A stretch of DNA of 64,000 bases from positions 496,001 to 560,000 of the forward strand of contig NZ_JAUOTO010000004.1 in assembly GCF_030546645.1 (NCBI RefSeq), given 5' to 3'. A program made the translations under genes and the position numbers. The notes beneath the pieces were generated by a model. The model did not search any database. It saw only the letters and a program-made list of their open reading frames with translations, and had not been told where the DNA came from. Shown one piece after another: positions 33,105 to 41,903 of the stretch (position 1 is its first letter; each line of letters starts with the position of its first letter). The DNA comes from Flavitalea plasmicola. Its GTDB lineage: Bacteria > Bacteroidota > Bacteroidia > Chitinophagales > Chitinophagaceae.

Positions 33105-33872
33105 ATGAGCACATTTAGCGATCGTCTAAAAAGAATCCGTCTTGTTCGCAAGCTGGTGTATGCTGTCGTAGGCGTTATATCATATCCTGGCCTGACGATG
33201 GTGAACCGCCTCAAAATAAGCGGCACGGAGCATCTGCGTCGCCTGCCGAAGAAAAATGTTCTTTTTGTCAGCAACCACCAGACCTATTTTGCGGATGTGA
33301 TCACTTTCCTTCATATTTTCTGTGCCGTGAAATGGCGTAAGAACAATAAGCTGGGGATCCCTTACTATTTGCTGAATCCTTTTACCAATGTATATTATGT
33401 CGCTGCGGAAGAAACGATGCGGGGCAGCTGGGTGAGCCGGCTTTTCACGCTGGCCGGAGCGCTGACCGTAAAAAGAACCTGGACCAACAAAGGTACGGAA
33501 GTAAGGAGGGGACTGGACCCTTCCGACACCCGTAAGATCACCCGGGCCCTTGAGGACAGCTGGGTGATCACCTTCCCTCAGGGAACCACCAAGGCTTTTG
33601 CTCCGGGGAGAAAAGGAACGGCGCTTATCATCAAGCAGAACAAACCCGTAGTAGTACCAGTGGTGATCAGCGGTTTCTGGAGGGCCTTTAATAAAACGGG
33701 ACTTAAGTTTAAAAAGAAAGGGGTACAATTATCCGTCACGTTCAAGGCGCCGCTGGACATTAATTACGACGCTCCTGCGGAGGAGATCCTTGCCCTCATC
33801 ATGGATGCCATCGAGCAGAGTAAGGAATATATGATGAAGGGGGCGCACCACTGGAAGAGCCAGCCGGCGTGA
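33105..33872 (+). CDS. PlsC-like 1-acylglycerol-3-phosphate acyltransferase
   Basis: The 255-residue product carries the acyltransferase motif NHQTYFAD (His58 and Asp64, the H-x5-D catalytic pair of this variant), YYVAAEETMRGSWVSRLFTLAGALTVKR and FPQGTTKAFAPGRKGTALIIKQNKPVVVPVV. The usual FPEGTR motif reads FPQGTT, so the Glu is replaced by Gln. No clear membrane helix apart from a short hydrophobic N-terminal part (LVYAVVGVISYPG). It probably acylates lysophosphatidic acid or a related lipid. Its stop abuts the stop of the convergent thioesterase gene without any gap. Confidence 0.75.
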   Translation: MSTFSDRLKRIRLVRKLVYAVVGVISYPGLTMVNRLKISGTEHLRRLPKKNVLFVSNHQTYFADVITFLHIFCAVKWRKNNKLGIPYYLLNPFTNVYYVAAEETMRGSWVSRLFTLAGALTVKRTWTNKGTEVRRGLDPSDTRKITRALEDSWVITFPQGTTKAFAPGRKGTALIIKQNKPVVVPVVISGFWRAFNKTGLKFKKKGVQLSVTFKAPLDINYDAPAEEILALIMDAIEQSKEYMMKGAHHWKSQPA

Positions 33873-34394
33873 TCAGCTCTTCATAAAAAATGCCTTTAGC
33901 TCACCCGCATCTTCCGGCTTTAGCTTACCGCCCAGGATCAGGCGCAACTGCCTTCTGCGAAGGGCACCTTCAAACAATCGCGTTTCTTCTTCTGTCTCCG
34001 CGGTGAGCTGGGGAACAGGCCGCGGCCTTCTGTTGGGGTCGAGGGCGACAAAGGTGTAATAGGCTTCGTTGCTCTTGTATTTATACTGCTGGAGGTGATC
34101 TTCACCCCATACTTTCAGGTATACTTCCATCGAGCTGGTGAATGCACGGGTGACCTTGGCTTCGATGTGCACGACATTGCCCAGCTTGATAGGATTCTCG
34201 AAGGAGATATTATCCACCGAGGCGGTGACCACCGGTGCGTTGCAATGTTTTCCGGCAGACAGGGCGGCTGCTATATCCATCCAGTACATCAGGCGGCCCC
34301 CCATCAGGTTGCCATATACATTGGTGTCATTGGGTAGGACCAGCTCTGTCATTACGATCAGTGATTCATGGGCGGTCTTTGCTTTGAGTTGCAT
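33873..34394 (-). CDS. Hotdog acyl-CoA thioesterase (YciA/BACH type)
   Basis: The product has 173 residues from ATG 34394 (MQLKAKTAHESLIVMTELVLP). The motif NDTNVYGNLMGGRLMYWMDIAAALSAGKHC is the active-site segment of the BFIT/YciA family, and VVTASVDNISFENPIKLGNVVHIEAKVTRAFTSSMEVYLKVW supplies the central strands. It hydrolyses acyl-CoA to CoA and free acid. An extension to 34433 was rejected as lacking family similarity. It ends flush against the PlsC-like gene and lies 17 bases downstream of the epimerase gene, so it may be the last gene of the deacylase-epimerase operon. Confidence 0.85.
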   Translation of the reverse strand: MQLKAKTAHESLIVMTELVLPNDTNVYGNLMGGRLMYWMDIAAALSAGKHCNAPVVTASVDNISFENPIKLGNVVHIEAKVTRAFTSSMEVYLKVWGEDHLQQYKYKSNEAYYTFVALDPNRRPRPVPQLTAETEEETRLFEGALRRRQLRLILGGKLKPEDAGELKAFFMKS

Positions 34395-34411
34395 GGGGCA
34401 AATATAACACC

Positions 34412-35509
34412 TTAAACGGTGATCTTTTCGCACTGTTGCAGGAATGTTTCGTCGACATCCGCGCCCAGGCCCGGGGTATCAGGGATCTCCAGGAAATAGC
34501 CTTTATATTGCACGCCGCCCGTGACGGGATCTGTCTTGTGGCCCAGCAGGCAGGTGTCCATGTCGTGGAAGATGATATTATCGTGCGCCAGGGCAAAATG
34601 AGCAAATGCGCTGAGGGCCACGCGACTTTCCAGCATGCCGCCCATCATACAGGGGATGTCGTGCTGTTTGGCGCATTTGTCGATCTCGATGGCTTCCAGG
34701 ATGCCGCCGGATTTGGCGAATTTGATATTGATGTAGTCACAGGCATGCGCTCTGATCAGTCTTGCCGCGTCATGGTGATCGAAGACGCTTTCATCGGCCA
34801 TAATCTTTACGGGAGATTCCTTGCGCAGCAAAGGCAACTTGTGGTCGTCCCAACGCCGCATGGGCTGCTCGCAGAACTGAACATGGTATGGATCCATATC
34901 ACACAGGGCATCGAGGGCTGTATCGAAGTCCCAGCCCTGGTTTGCGTCGATCCGCAGCTGGATGTCCTCTCCGACGGCGGCCCTGATCTGCTTAACCCTT
35001 TCCACATCTTCCCTGACATTTTTACCCAACTTGATCTTGATGATCCTGACACCATTTTCCATGAATTGAATGGCTCTTGCCGCCATGTTCTCCGGCGTAT
35101 CAATGCCAATGGTCAGATCGGTCTCGATATCCTTTTTCTTTCCACCCAGGTATTGATAGAGGGGTTGACCGGCCTTTTTTGCCGCCAGATCGTAGAGGGC
35201 CATGTCGAAAGCGCTTTTGATGGTGGCGTTGAAGGCGGTGAAAGCATGCAGCTCGTTCATTCGCTCTTCGATGTTTTCGGCGGCTTTACCTTTCCAGAGC
35301 GCGGCAAAGTCTTTGGCCATTTCGAAGCAGGTGGCCTGCGTTTCGCCAACGATCATAGGGAAGGCAGAGCATTCGCCCACTCCATAGTAGCCCGCGTCGG
35401 TATGGATACGGATGAAGATATTCTGTGCAGCATGCATCGTCCCTGTGGCAATCGTAAAGGGATGCATAGGAATACTGAGCTTATAGATGTCGGTCTGAAG
35501 GATCTTCAT
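34412..35509 (-). CDS. Dipeptide epimerase (L-Ala-D/L-Glu epimerase type, enolase superfamily)
   Basis: The product has 365 residues from ATG 35509 (MKILQTDIYKLSIPM). It shows the enolase-superfamily layout: capping N-terminal domain, KIKLGK with catalytic Lys158 and Lys160, metal ligands Asp188 (RIDANQGW), Glu214 (CEQPM) and Asp239 (MADESV), and Lys263 (NIKFAKSGG). This KxK plus Lys arrangement is that of dipeptide epimerases, which convert L-Ala-D-Glu and similar dipeptides during peptidoglycan recycling. The exact dipeptide is not certain. It lies 10 bases after the D-aminoacylase-like gene, so the two are probably one operon. Confidence 0.85.
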   Translation of the reverse strand: MKILQTDIYKLSIPMHPFTIATGTMHAAQNIFIRIHTDAGYYGVGECSAFPMIVGETQATCFEMAKDFAALWKGKAAENIEERMNELHAFTAFNATIKSAFDMALYDLAAKKAGQPLYQYLGGKKKDIETDLTIGIDTPENMAARAIQFMENGVRIIKIKLGKNVREDVERVKQIRAAVGEDIQLRIDANQGWDFDTALDALCDMDPYHVQFCEQPMRRWDDHKLPLLRKESPVKIMADESVFDHHDAARLIRAHACDYINIKFAKSGGILEAIEIDKCAKQHDIPCMMGGMLESRVALSAFAHFALAHDNIIFHDMDTCLLGHKTDPVTGGVQYKGYFLEIPDTPGLGADVDETFLQQCEKITV

Positions 35510-35519
35510 GTTTTGTTTT

Positions 35520-37193
35520 TTATTGGCCTTTATAGCCCGGTCCGAAAATGGCCCTTCCCGGCCTGGCGCCTGTATGCTGACCATCTTTCAGCACTTCCAC
35601 GCCGTTGACGAATACGGCCGATACGCCTGTGGCCAGCTGATGTGGCTTCTCGTAAGTGGCATTTGCGCGAACGGCAGCGGGATCAAAGATCACCACATCG
35701 GCGTAATAACCGGCGCGAAGTTCGCCTCTTTTTTTCAATTTCAGCCTGGCGGCTGCCAGACCGCTGAGCTTATAGATCGCTTCTTCCAGCGGGATGACCT
35801 TTTCTTCCCGTACATAAGTGTCGAGGAGGCGGGCGAAATTGCCATAGGACCGGGGATGGGTGCTGCTTTTTAAAAATACGCCCTCCGGGGCCATGCTGGC
35901 CGCATCGGAGCCAAAGCTCATATATGGCAGCCGGATCTCTTTTTTCACGTTGTCCTCGCTCATAAGAAAATAGATCACCTCCACCCGGGAATGGTCCTGT
36001 ATGACCAGATCGATGATCGTCGCCTCGGGGGTCGTATGGCGCATTTTGGCAATCTCGCTCAGTCTTTTGCCCGTGAGGTATTTCAGGGAATCCTGTTTAA
36101 AGCCGGCGCAAATGATGTTATCCGCCCCTGCGCCGAGATAAAGGTTTTCCCAGGCATTGGTGGGGGTGGTCATGTCCCTGAGGGTCTGCCTGTATATCCT
36201 GGGATCTTTGAGTCTCTCTATCCATTTATCCAGTCCTCCTTCCTGTACGGCCGGGGGCATAGAAGCGTCAAAACCTGTAGCGCCGGCGGTGTAGGTATAC
36301 ATACAGGCGGAGATGTCCAGACCGGCGGCCCGGGCGCTGTCGATCTTAGCAATGAGGGAATCCATCTTGCCCCAGTTGTTCCTGCCGGCGGCCTTCAGGT
36401 GATAGAATACGGCCGGAATACGGGCTTCCCGGGCAATGTGGATCAGTTCGTCGGAGGCCTGCAGCAGCCGGTTGCCTTCGCTGCGGATGTGGGAGATGTA
36501 TATGCCGCCATAGGGTGCGGCGACCTTACAAAGCTCTATCAGCTCGTCTGTGCCGGCGTAGAACCCGGGTGCATAGATCAGGGCTGAACCGATGCCCAGG
36601 GCCCCTTCTTCCATGGATTGCCTGACCAGGGCCTTCATTTTGTCCAGCTCGGCGGGAGTGGGGGGCCTGTTGGCGTCCCCCAGTACGTTCTCCCGGATGG
36701 TGGAGGCGCCCACAAAGGAGGCTACATTGGTGGAGACGCCTTTCTTTTGTAACCAGGTCAGATAATCCTTCAGGGTAGTCCATTCGACCTTGTACTTTAT
36801 ATCGCCTTGCTGAGATTCCTCTATTTTTTTCATTGTATCGGTGAGGGGGCCTTCGGAGCTGCCTTCGCCGAAAACTTCCAGGGTCACGCCTTGCCGGATG
36901 GCGCCCATGGAACGGCCATCGGCCAGGAGCGAGGTGACGGACCAGCTTTGCATATCGATGAAGCCGGGGCTTACTGCCTTGCCAGCGGCGTCTATTTCAT
37001 GTTTTGCGGTGGCTTTGGAGAGGTCTCCTATGAAGGCGATGGTATCGGCCTGTAAGGCGATGTCGGTTTGAATGGGTGCTTTGCCTGTGCCATCGTAAAG
37101 CATTCCATGGCGGATAATGGTGTCGTAGGAGGGGGCGTTATGGCAGGAATAGAGGAGGACTATACATAGTGGGAACCAACTATATCTTCTCAT
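35520..37193 (-). CDS. D-aminoacylase-like amidohydrolase lipoprotein with altered metal site
   Basis: The 557-residue product is a lipoprotein by its leader (MRRYSWFPLCIVLLYSC, Cys17). The fold is that of N-acyl-D-amino-acid deacylases: small beta domain, barrel and C-terminal FGSDAASMAPEG and HPRSYGNFARLLDTYV. The usual HxH after PGFID is replaced by MQSW (81-84), and the Cys of the usual GNCG loop is replaced by Glu110 in FGEGSSEG. His235 (SHIRSEG) and His265 (FYHLKAAG) remain. It therefore keeps part of the metal site only, or uses a different one. Together with the following epimerase it suggests handling of D-amino-acid peptides at the cell surface or periplasm. Confidence 0.75.
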   Translation of the reverse strand: MRRYSWFPLCIVLLYSCHNAPSYDTIIRHGMLYDGTGKAPIQTDIALQADTIAFIGDLSKATAKHEIDAAGKAVSPGFIDMQSWSVTSLLADGRSMGAIRQGVTLEVFGEGSSEGPLTDTMKKIEESQQGDIKYKVEWTTLKDYLTWLQKKGVSTNVASFVGASTIRENVLGDANRPPTPAELDKMKALVRQSMEEGALGIGSALIYAPGFYAGTDELIELCKVAAPYGGIYISHIRSEGNRLLQASDELIHIAREARIPAVFYHLKAAGRNNWGKMDSLIAKIDSARAAGLDISACMYTYTAGATGFDASMPPAVQEGGLDKWIERLKDPRIYRQTLRDMTTPTNAWENLYLGAGADNIICAGFKQDSLKYLTGKRLSEIAKMRHTTPEATIIDLVIQDHSRVEVIYFLMSEDNVKKEIRLPYMSFGSDAASMAPEGVFLKSSTHPRSYGNFARLLDTYVREEKVIPLEEAIYKLSGLAAARLKLKKRGELRAGYYADVVIFDPAAVRANATYEKPHQLATGVSAVFVNGVEVLKDGQHTGARPGRAIFGPGYKGQ

Positions 37194-37280
37194 GCGAGGC
37201 TATTTGAGTTCAATATATGAATTGCATGGAATTGGGCGTTGAAAAATTTGGGTCGGGGCCGGGGCTTCAAGATTCCTTCT

Positions 37281-37288
37281 TACTTTTG
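37281..37288 (+). promoter_or_regulatory. -7 box upstream of proline dehydrogenase
   Basis: TACTTTTG matches TAnnTTTG and lies 23 bases before the ATG at 37312. No well-spaced -33 was found. Confidence 0.45.
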
Positions 37289-37311
37289 CCCGCAAATCAG
37301 GTTTTCCCATT

Positions 37312-38550
37312 ATGAATGCAGACCCCGGCACCATATCTTTCGACAATACGCAGAATGCCTTCGAGTACAAATCCGACAAGGAGCTGAAAAAAGCGGCTTT
37401 TTTATTTTCCAGCATGGGCAATGGCACCCTGGTAAAGCTGGGAACGCGGCTCACGCCCTGGATGATCCGTTCCGGCCTGCCAGTGAAAGGCCTGATACGC
37501 AACACTATATTCGCGCAATTCGTGGGAGGCGAGACCCTTGCGGAAACGGCTGCCGTCGCCCGTAAACTGGGGGAATACCATGTCCAGGTGATCCTGGACT
37601 ATGGGGTGGAGGGCGGTGATGAGGGGGAGGAGGGGTTTGACCATGCCTGCGAGGAGTTTATCCGGGTCATCGACTATGCCGCCTCCCAGCCCAATATTCC
37701 TTTTATGAGCGTAAAAGTGACGGGTATTGCCCGTTTTGGGCTGCTGGAGAAGCTGGACCGCGGTGTAGGCAGCGTAGGGGAGGGTGGAAGCCTGATGAAG
37801 CGCTATGCCCGGGCTGTGGATGCGCTGACCCGGCAGGAAAAAGAGGAATGGGAGCGGGTTCAGCGGCGGATGGAGCGGATCTGCGTGGAAGCTTCGGCGA
37901 AAAAGGTCGGTGTGCTGATCGATGCGGAAGAGACCTGGGTGCAGGATCCCGTGGATGTGCTGACCATCCTCATGATGGAGAAGCTGAACCGGGGCCGGGT
38001 AACGGTGTACAATACGATCCAATTATATCGCCATGATCGATTAAGTTTTTTAAAGGATTGCTATGAAGCAGCGGTGGAAAGGGATTTCATCCTGGGCGCC
38101 AAGCTGGTGCGGGGCGCTTATATGGAGAAGGAGCGGCGGCGGGCGGCGGAAGTGGGGTATGCTTCGCCTATACAGCCTTCCAAGGAAGCTTCGGATAAGG
38201 ATTATAATACGGCGCTGGAATTTTGTATCGGGCATCTGGATCGTGTGGGGCTTATCGTAGCTTCTCACAATGAATATAGCAACCTTTATGCGGTGCAGCT
38301 GCTGCAGGAGCGGGGGTTGCCTTTGAATCATCCGCATATTCATTTTTCGCAGCTGTATGGGATGAGCGATAATATTACCTTCAACCTGGCGAAGGCAGGG
38401 TGTCCGGTGAGCAAGTACCTGCCGTTCGGGCCCATACGGGATGTGGTGCCTTACCTGATGCGGAGGGCACAGGAGAATAGTTCGGTGTCGGGGCAGACGG
38501 GGCGGGAACTGGGGTTGATCAGGAAGGAGCTGCGGAGGAGAGGGGTATGA
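37312..38550 (+). CDS. Proline dehydrogenase
   Basis: The 412-residue product has the PRODH barrel motifs: VQVILDYGVEGGDEGEEGFDHACEEF, SVKVTGIARFGLLEKL, VLIDAEETWVQDPVD, VTVYNTIQLYRHDRLSFL, GAKLVRGAYMEKERRRAAE (substrate-binding Arg and FAD contacts), IVASHNEYSN and HFSQLYGMSDNI. It oxidises proline to pyrroline-5-carboxylate and passes electrons to quinone through FAD. This is the single-domain form, without the P5C dehydrogenase part of PutA. It stands alone, 76 bases before tRNA-Val. Confidence 0.92.
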   Translation: MNADPGTISFDNTQNAFEYKSDKELKKAAFLFSSMGNGTLVKLGTRLTPWMIRSGLPVKGLIRNTIFAQFVGGETLAETAAVARKLGEYHVQVILDYGVEGGDEGEEGFDHACEEFIRVIDYAASQPNIPFMSVKVTGIARFGLLEKLDRGVGSVGEGGSLMKRYARAVDALTRQEKEEWERVQRRMERICVEASAKKVGVLIDAEETWVQDPVDVLTILMMEKLNRGRVTVYNTIQLYRHDRLSFLKDCYEAAVERDFILGAKLVRGAYMEKERRRAAEVGYASPIQPSKEASDKDYNTALEFCIGHLDRVGLIVASHNEYSNLYAVQLLQERGLPLNHPHIHFSQLYGMSDNITFNLAKAGCPVSKYLPFGPIRDVVPYLMRRAQENSSVSGQTGRELGLIRKELRRRGV

Positions 38551-38626
38551 AGGGGAGGAAGCTGGGCATTTTTTATGGGATAAATCTAAAAAATTCTTTA
38601 CTTTTACGCCCTGTTATTTTGAAACC

Positions 38627-38700
38627 GGATCGTTAGCTCAGTTGGTTAGAGTACTTCCTTGACATGGAAGGGGTCACCGGTTCGAATCCTGTACGATCCA
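38627..38700 (+). tRNA. tRNA-Val(GAC)
   Basis: The sequence folds as a cloverleaf. The acceptor stem is GGATCGT (38627-38633) with ACGATCC (38693-38699), the D arm contains AGCTCAGTTGGTTAGAGT, and the anticodon stem is CTTCC/GGAAG with loop TTGACAT, anticodon GAC. The T arm is ACCGG-TTCGAAT-CCTGT with one wobble pair. The discriminator base is A; CCA is not encoded. GAC decodes GUC and GUU valine codons. A strong terminator follows within 3 bases. Confidence 0.95.
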
Positions 38701-38702
38701 CG

Positions 38703-38733
38703 AAGCCCCTCGGCAAATGCCGAGGGGCTTTTT
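38703..38733 (+). terminator. Terminator of tRNA-Val
   Basis: AAGCCCCTCGGCA (38703-38715) pairs with TGCCGAGGGGCTT (38718-38730), followed by TTT. A 13-bp perfect stem. Confidence 0.92.
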
Positions 38734-39119
38734 CGTGCGGTAGCGTGGAGAATTTATTCTCCAAAGCGGACGCATGAAAAAGCCGCGGACCGCGAAGCGG
38801 TTCGGTGGGGCTTCGGGTAAGGAGGCCGCCGGAGGCAAAGGATCAGCGAAGCTAATCCTGTACGATCCCGCGAAGTGGGATGGGAGGCCTTTTTGTTGAT
38901 TAAATGATTAAAATAGTTTAACTATTGATTAGAGGCCTTTTAGGGGCAGCCATTGCTGAAAAGTATTTTTGAGGCGCTTGTGATCGGGAATATGAAAATA
39001 AAAGGAAATTTTTATGTCCTACTGCCCCCGAGCGGTGGTGGTGAAATTCCCATGTTGGCAATTGCGCGCGGCATGATGCAAATTATACACTTGCGCCACA
39101 TTTTGAAACGATTAGGGAT
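38734..39119. other. Non-coding 386-base region with palindromes and a tRNA 3' end copy
   Basis: No gene was seen. The region holds GGAGAAT-TT-ATTCTCC (38747-38762), ACCGC-GAA-GCGGT (38789-38801), ATCCC/GGGAT near 38864-38881, and AATAGTT-T-AACTATT (38912-38926). AATCCTGTACGATCC (38854-38868) repeats 15 bases of the tRNA 3' end (38685-38699). AGGCCTTTT occurs twice (about 38885 and 38933). On the minus strand AAGCCCC...GGCTTTTT around 38779-38813 resembles a terminator. This could be remnants of an integrated element or a repeat cluster. Confidence 0.6.
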
Positions 39120-41846
39120 ATGAAAATATGGAGACTGGCTTTTTTACAGCTTTTTCCGCTTGTATTACAAGCGCAGATAAGTGCGGTAGACGCGGGGAAG
39201 GGAGGGGAGAACAACAATGTCACGGACATAGTGGTGGTCTTTAAAATGCATTTTGACATCGGATACACCGAATGGGCGGGGGCGGTGCTTCAGAAGTACG
39301 CGGGACCTATGTTGGATAAGACCCTTCGGTACATCGATCAGACTTCCTCGCTGCCGAAGAACGAACGATTTGTGTGGACCGTGCCGGGCTGGCCATTACA
39401 CTATATGCTCGACAATTGTTCCCCTGAGAATAAGATCAGGCTGGAGAAAGCCATCAAAGACCAGCGTATCATTCCGCATGCCTTGCCCTTTACCCTGGAG
39501 ACTGAGGCAAGTGATATGGAGAATCTTACCCGCGGGCTGTCGTTTACAGATAACATCAACCGCAGGTGGGGACTAAAACCTGCACGTGACGCGAAGTTTA
39601 CCGATGTACCCGAACATTCGTGGGTAATTCCGACCCTGTTAAAAAATGCAGGGGTGGATGTTTTGCATATTGGCTGCAATCCGGGCTCTGCGTCGCCGGC
39701 TGTACCGACCTTGTTCTGGTGGCAGGGGCCCGATAGCTCAAGGCTGCTGACCTTCTACTGGGATAAGTATTATGGCTCCGGTATCCTGCCTCCAAAGGAC
39801 TGGCCATACAAAACCTGGCTGGCCATGATCATGACACATGAAAATACCGGTGCGCCTGATCCCGAACTTGTAGCCGGACTAATAAAAGAAGCCAGGCAGA
39901 AAATGCCGAATGCGAGAGTGCACATCGGACGAATTGCTGACTTTTATGACCTGTTGATGAAGGAGAAACCCAATCTGCCGGTGATAAGAGGAGATATGCC
40001 TGACACCTGGATCCACGGCTTTATGTCCGCGCCGGAAGATGTCAAGACGAATAAAATATTTCAACGTGAAACATATGTCGCCGAGCAGTTGAATGCCCAC
40101 ATGAATATATGGAAAGGCAAACATGTCTCGATCGATAAATATGTGGACAAGGCGGCAGAAAATATGCTGCTGTTCGATGAACACACATTTGGTGCGGCCC
40201 TATCGCATGGAAACCAGCCATATTGGAAATATGGAGATGATTTTGAGATAAACAAGGCCGAGGGAAATTATTATTTCCTGGAAAAGTCATGGGAGGAGAA
40301 ATCTGCCTATCCACGAACGGCCGAGAAGATCATGTGGCCCCTCAAGCGCAACCTCCTCTTCGAACTGGTGAAGTCCGTAAAGAACAAGGAGCGGCATGTC
40401 ACCGTTTACAATCCCCTGCCCTGGCCCCGCCACGGGCATGTCACTTTGTTCCAAAGCTTTTATGAAACGCCCCTCCACGAGGCGCCAGTGATCGCAGCGC
40501 TGAAAGACCCGGGGACTGGACAACTCATCCCTGTATACCAGGACCGTAACCTGCTGTCTTTTGATGCAACGGAAATTCCTGCGGGCGGGTATAAAACTTT
40601 TGAGGTGGTCGATAATCCCGGAGAACTGTCCTCGTCGCTGCTACACGATGAGCAAAACCAGACCATGGAAAACAAGTTTTTTAGATTGACCATCGATCCG
40701 CACACGGGCACATTGCAATCCATCCGGGATAAGGTCAACGACCGTGAACTGGTGAATTCGAAAAGTAAATATGGTTTCGGGGAATATGTTTATGAACGAC
40801 TGGGGCAGGACCAGATCGATGCCTATGATAGCAATTATATCAAGCCTGGCAATGTCGATTGGGCGGCACAAGAGTTTATCCGATGGAAAGTGCCCAATCA
40901 ACACAATATAAGATACACCGGGTCATGCGATAGAATTGAGTGGCTCAGCAACAAAAGCATGATACGTGCAACGGCCTTATGCCGGCTGAACGACAGCACC
41001 GCGCAGCGTTACCTGGTGACCTATACCCTGTACGAAAATGAGCCCTATATCGAGATCACGATGGGACTGAATGGAAAGAGACCTGTTCCCGATCCCGAAT
41101 CAGGGTGGGTGGCTTTCCCGTTCAGCCTGGACAAGCCGGAATACCGGCTGCTGCGCACCGGCGGTGTCGTAGACCCGCAAAGAGATCTGGTGAATGGCGC
41201 CAATCATGATTTTTATTTTTTAAATACTGCCATGGCGATGTATGACAGTAGCGGCGGCATTGGATTGAATTGTCCGCACACGCCTGGTGTAAGCATCGAC
41301 CAGCCTGGGATCGGGGTGTATTCAAGATCAAGAACCCTGACTTCGGGTACCGTGTTGTCGAATTTGTACAACAATGTCTGGGGTACCAACTTTACCGAAT
41401 GGATCGAAGGGTCGCATGCTGCAAAATTCTACGTCTGGAGTTACAAAAATTACAATGCGGAATCGACTTTTGTCACACCCGCCGAAGAAACGCGTACCCC
41501 GCTCAGCGCCGCTTATTATGCGCCGACAGGTCTTTCATTTGCTTATAATTATGACACCAATGGCGACCTGCCCGACACGCAGGGCGGCCTTATGCTGGAT
41601 CGAAAGGGGATCCTGGTCACGTCTTTCAATACACACGGGAATGAAGCTATGATCCGGCTGTGGGAAGAAGCAGGCAACTCGGGAAAATGTACCGTAACGC
41701 TGCCTCAGCATTCGCAATTTAAGCTCGCTTACCCATGCAACCTGCGTGGAGAAGGCACGGCAAATGCGGCGGGTATCCCTGTTTCCATGAATTCCTTTGT
41801 ATTTGAGATCGGGCCCAATCAGCCAAGGACGTTTCTGTTGAAATGA
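39120..41846 (+). CDS. DUF5054/GH38-like glycoside hydrolase, secreted
   Basis: The 908-residue product has a signal peptide (MKIWRLAFLQLFPLVLQAQ). The N-terminal domain resembles the GH38 alpha-mannosidase barrel: FKMHFDIGYTE with His44 and Asp46 as likely zinc ligands, and KFTDVPEHSW with Asp162 at the nucleophile position. WIHGF and DEHTFGAALSHG may supply the later ligand. The C-terminal part is beta-rich (TLYENEPYIEITMGLNGKRPVPDPESGWVAFPFSLDKPEY) as in GH38 C-terminal domains. It best fits the DUF5054 group. Probable role: periplasmic or surface alpha-mannosidase-like hydrolase. It stands before an AraC regulator, 57 bases away. Confidence 0.75.
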   Translation: MKIWRLAFLQLFPLVLQAQISAVDAGKGGENNNVTDIVVVFKMHFDIGYTEWAGAVLQKYAGPMLDKTLRYIDQTSSLPKNERFVWTVPGWPLHYMLDNCSPENKIRLEKAIKDQRIIPHALPFTLETEASDMENLTRGLSFTDNINRRWGLKPARDAKFTDVPEHSWVIPTLLKNAGVDVLHIGCNPGSASPAVPTLFWWQGPDSSRLLTFYWDKYYGSGILPPKDWPYKTWLAMIMTHENTGAPDPELVAGLIKEARQKMPNARVHIGRIADFYDLLMKEKPNLPVIRGDMPDTWIHGFMSAPEDVKTNKIFQRETYVAEQLNAHMNIWKGKHVSIDKYVDKAAENMLLFDEHTFGAALSHGNQPYWKYGDDFEINKAEGNYYFLEKSWEEKSAYPRTAEKIMWPLKRNLLFELVKSVKNKERHVTVYNPLPWPRHGHVTLFQSFYETPLHEAPVIAALKDPGTGQLIPVYQDRNLLSFDATEIPAGGYKTFEVVDNPGELSSSLLHDEQNQTMENKFFRLTIDPHTGTLQSIRDKVNDRELVNSKSKYGFGEYVYERLGQDQIDAYDSNYIKPGNVDWAAQEFIRWKVPNQHNIRYTGSCDRIEWLSNKSMIRATALCRLNDSTAQRYLVTYTLYENEPYIEITMGLNGKRPVPDPESGWVAFPFSLDKPEYRLLRTGGVVDPQRDLVNGANHDFYFLNTAMAMYDSSGGIGLNCPHTPGVSIDQPGIGVYSRSRTLTSGTVLSNLYNNVWGTNFTEWIEGSHAAKFYVWSYKNYNAESTFVTPAEETRTPLSAAYYAPTGLSFAYNYDTNGDLPDTQGGLMLDRKGILVTSFNTHGNEAMIRLWEEAGNSGKCTVTLPQHSQFKLAYPCNLRGEGTANAAGIPVSMNSFVFEIGPNQPRTFLLK

Positions 41847-41903
41847 ACGCATGGGCGGATGTCTGGGTCGGCCCAGGCGAAATAAACGATAATATTCCAC
41901 CAG

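Noticed and set aside
38779-38813. The AAGCCCC...GGCTTTTT element read as a minus-strand terminator
   Set aside because: There is no minus-strand gene ending nearby, so it is described only as part of the palindrome-rich region.
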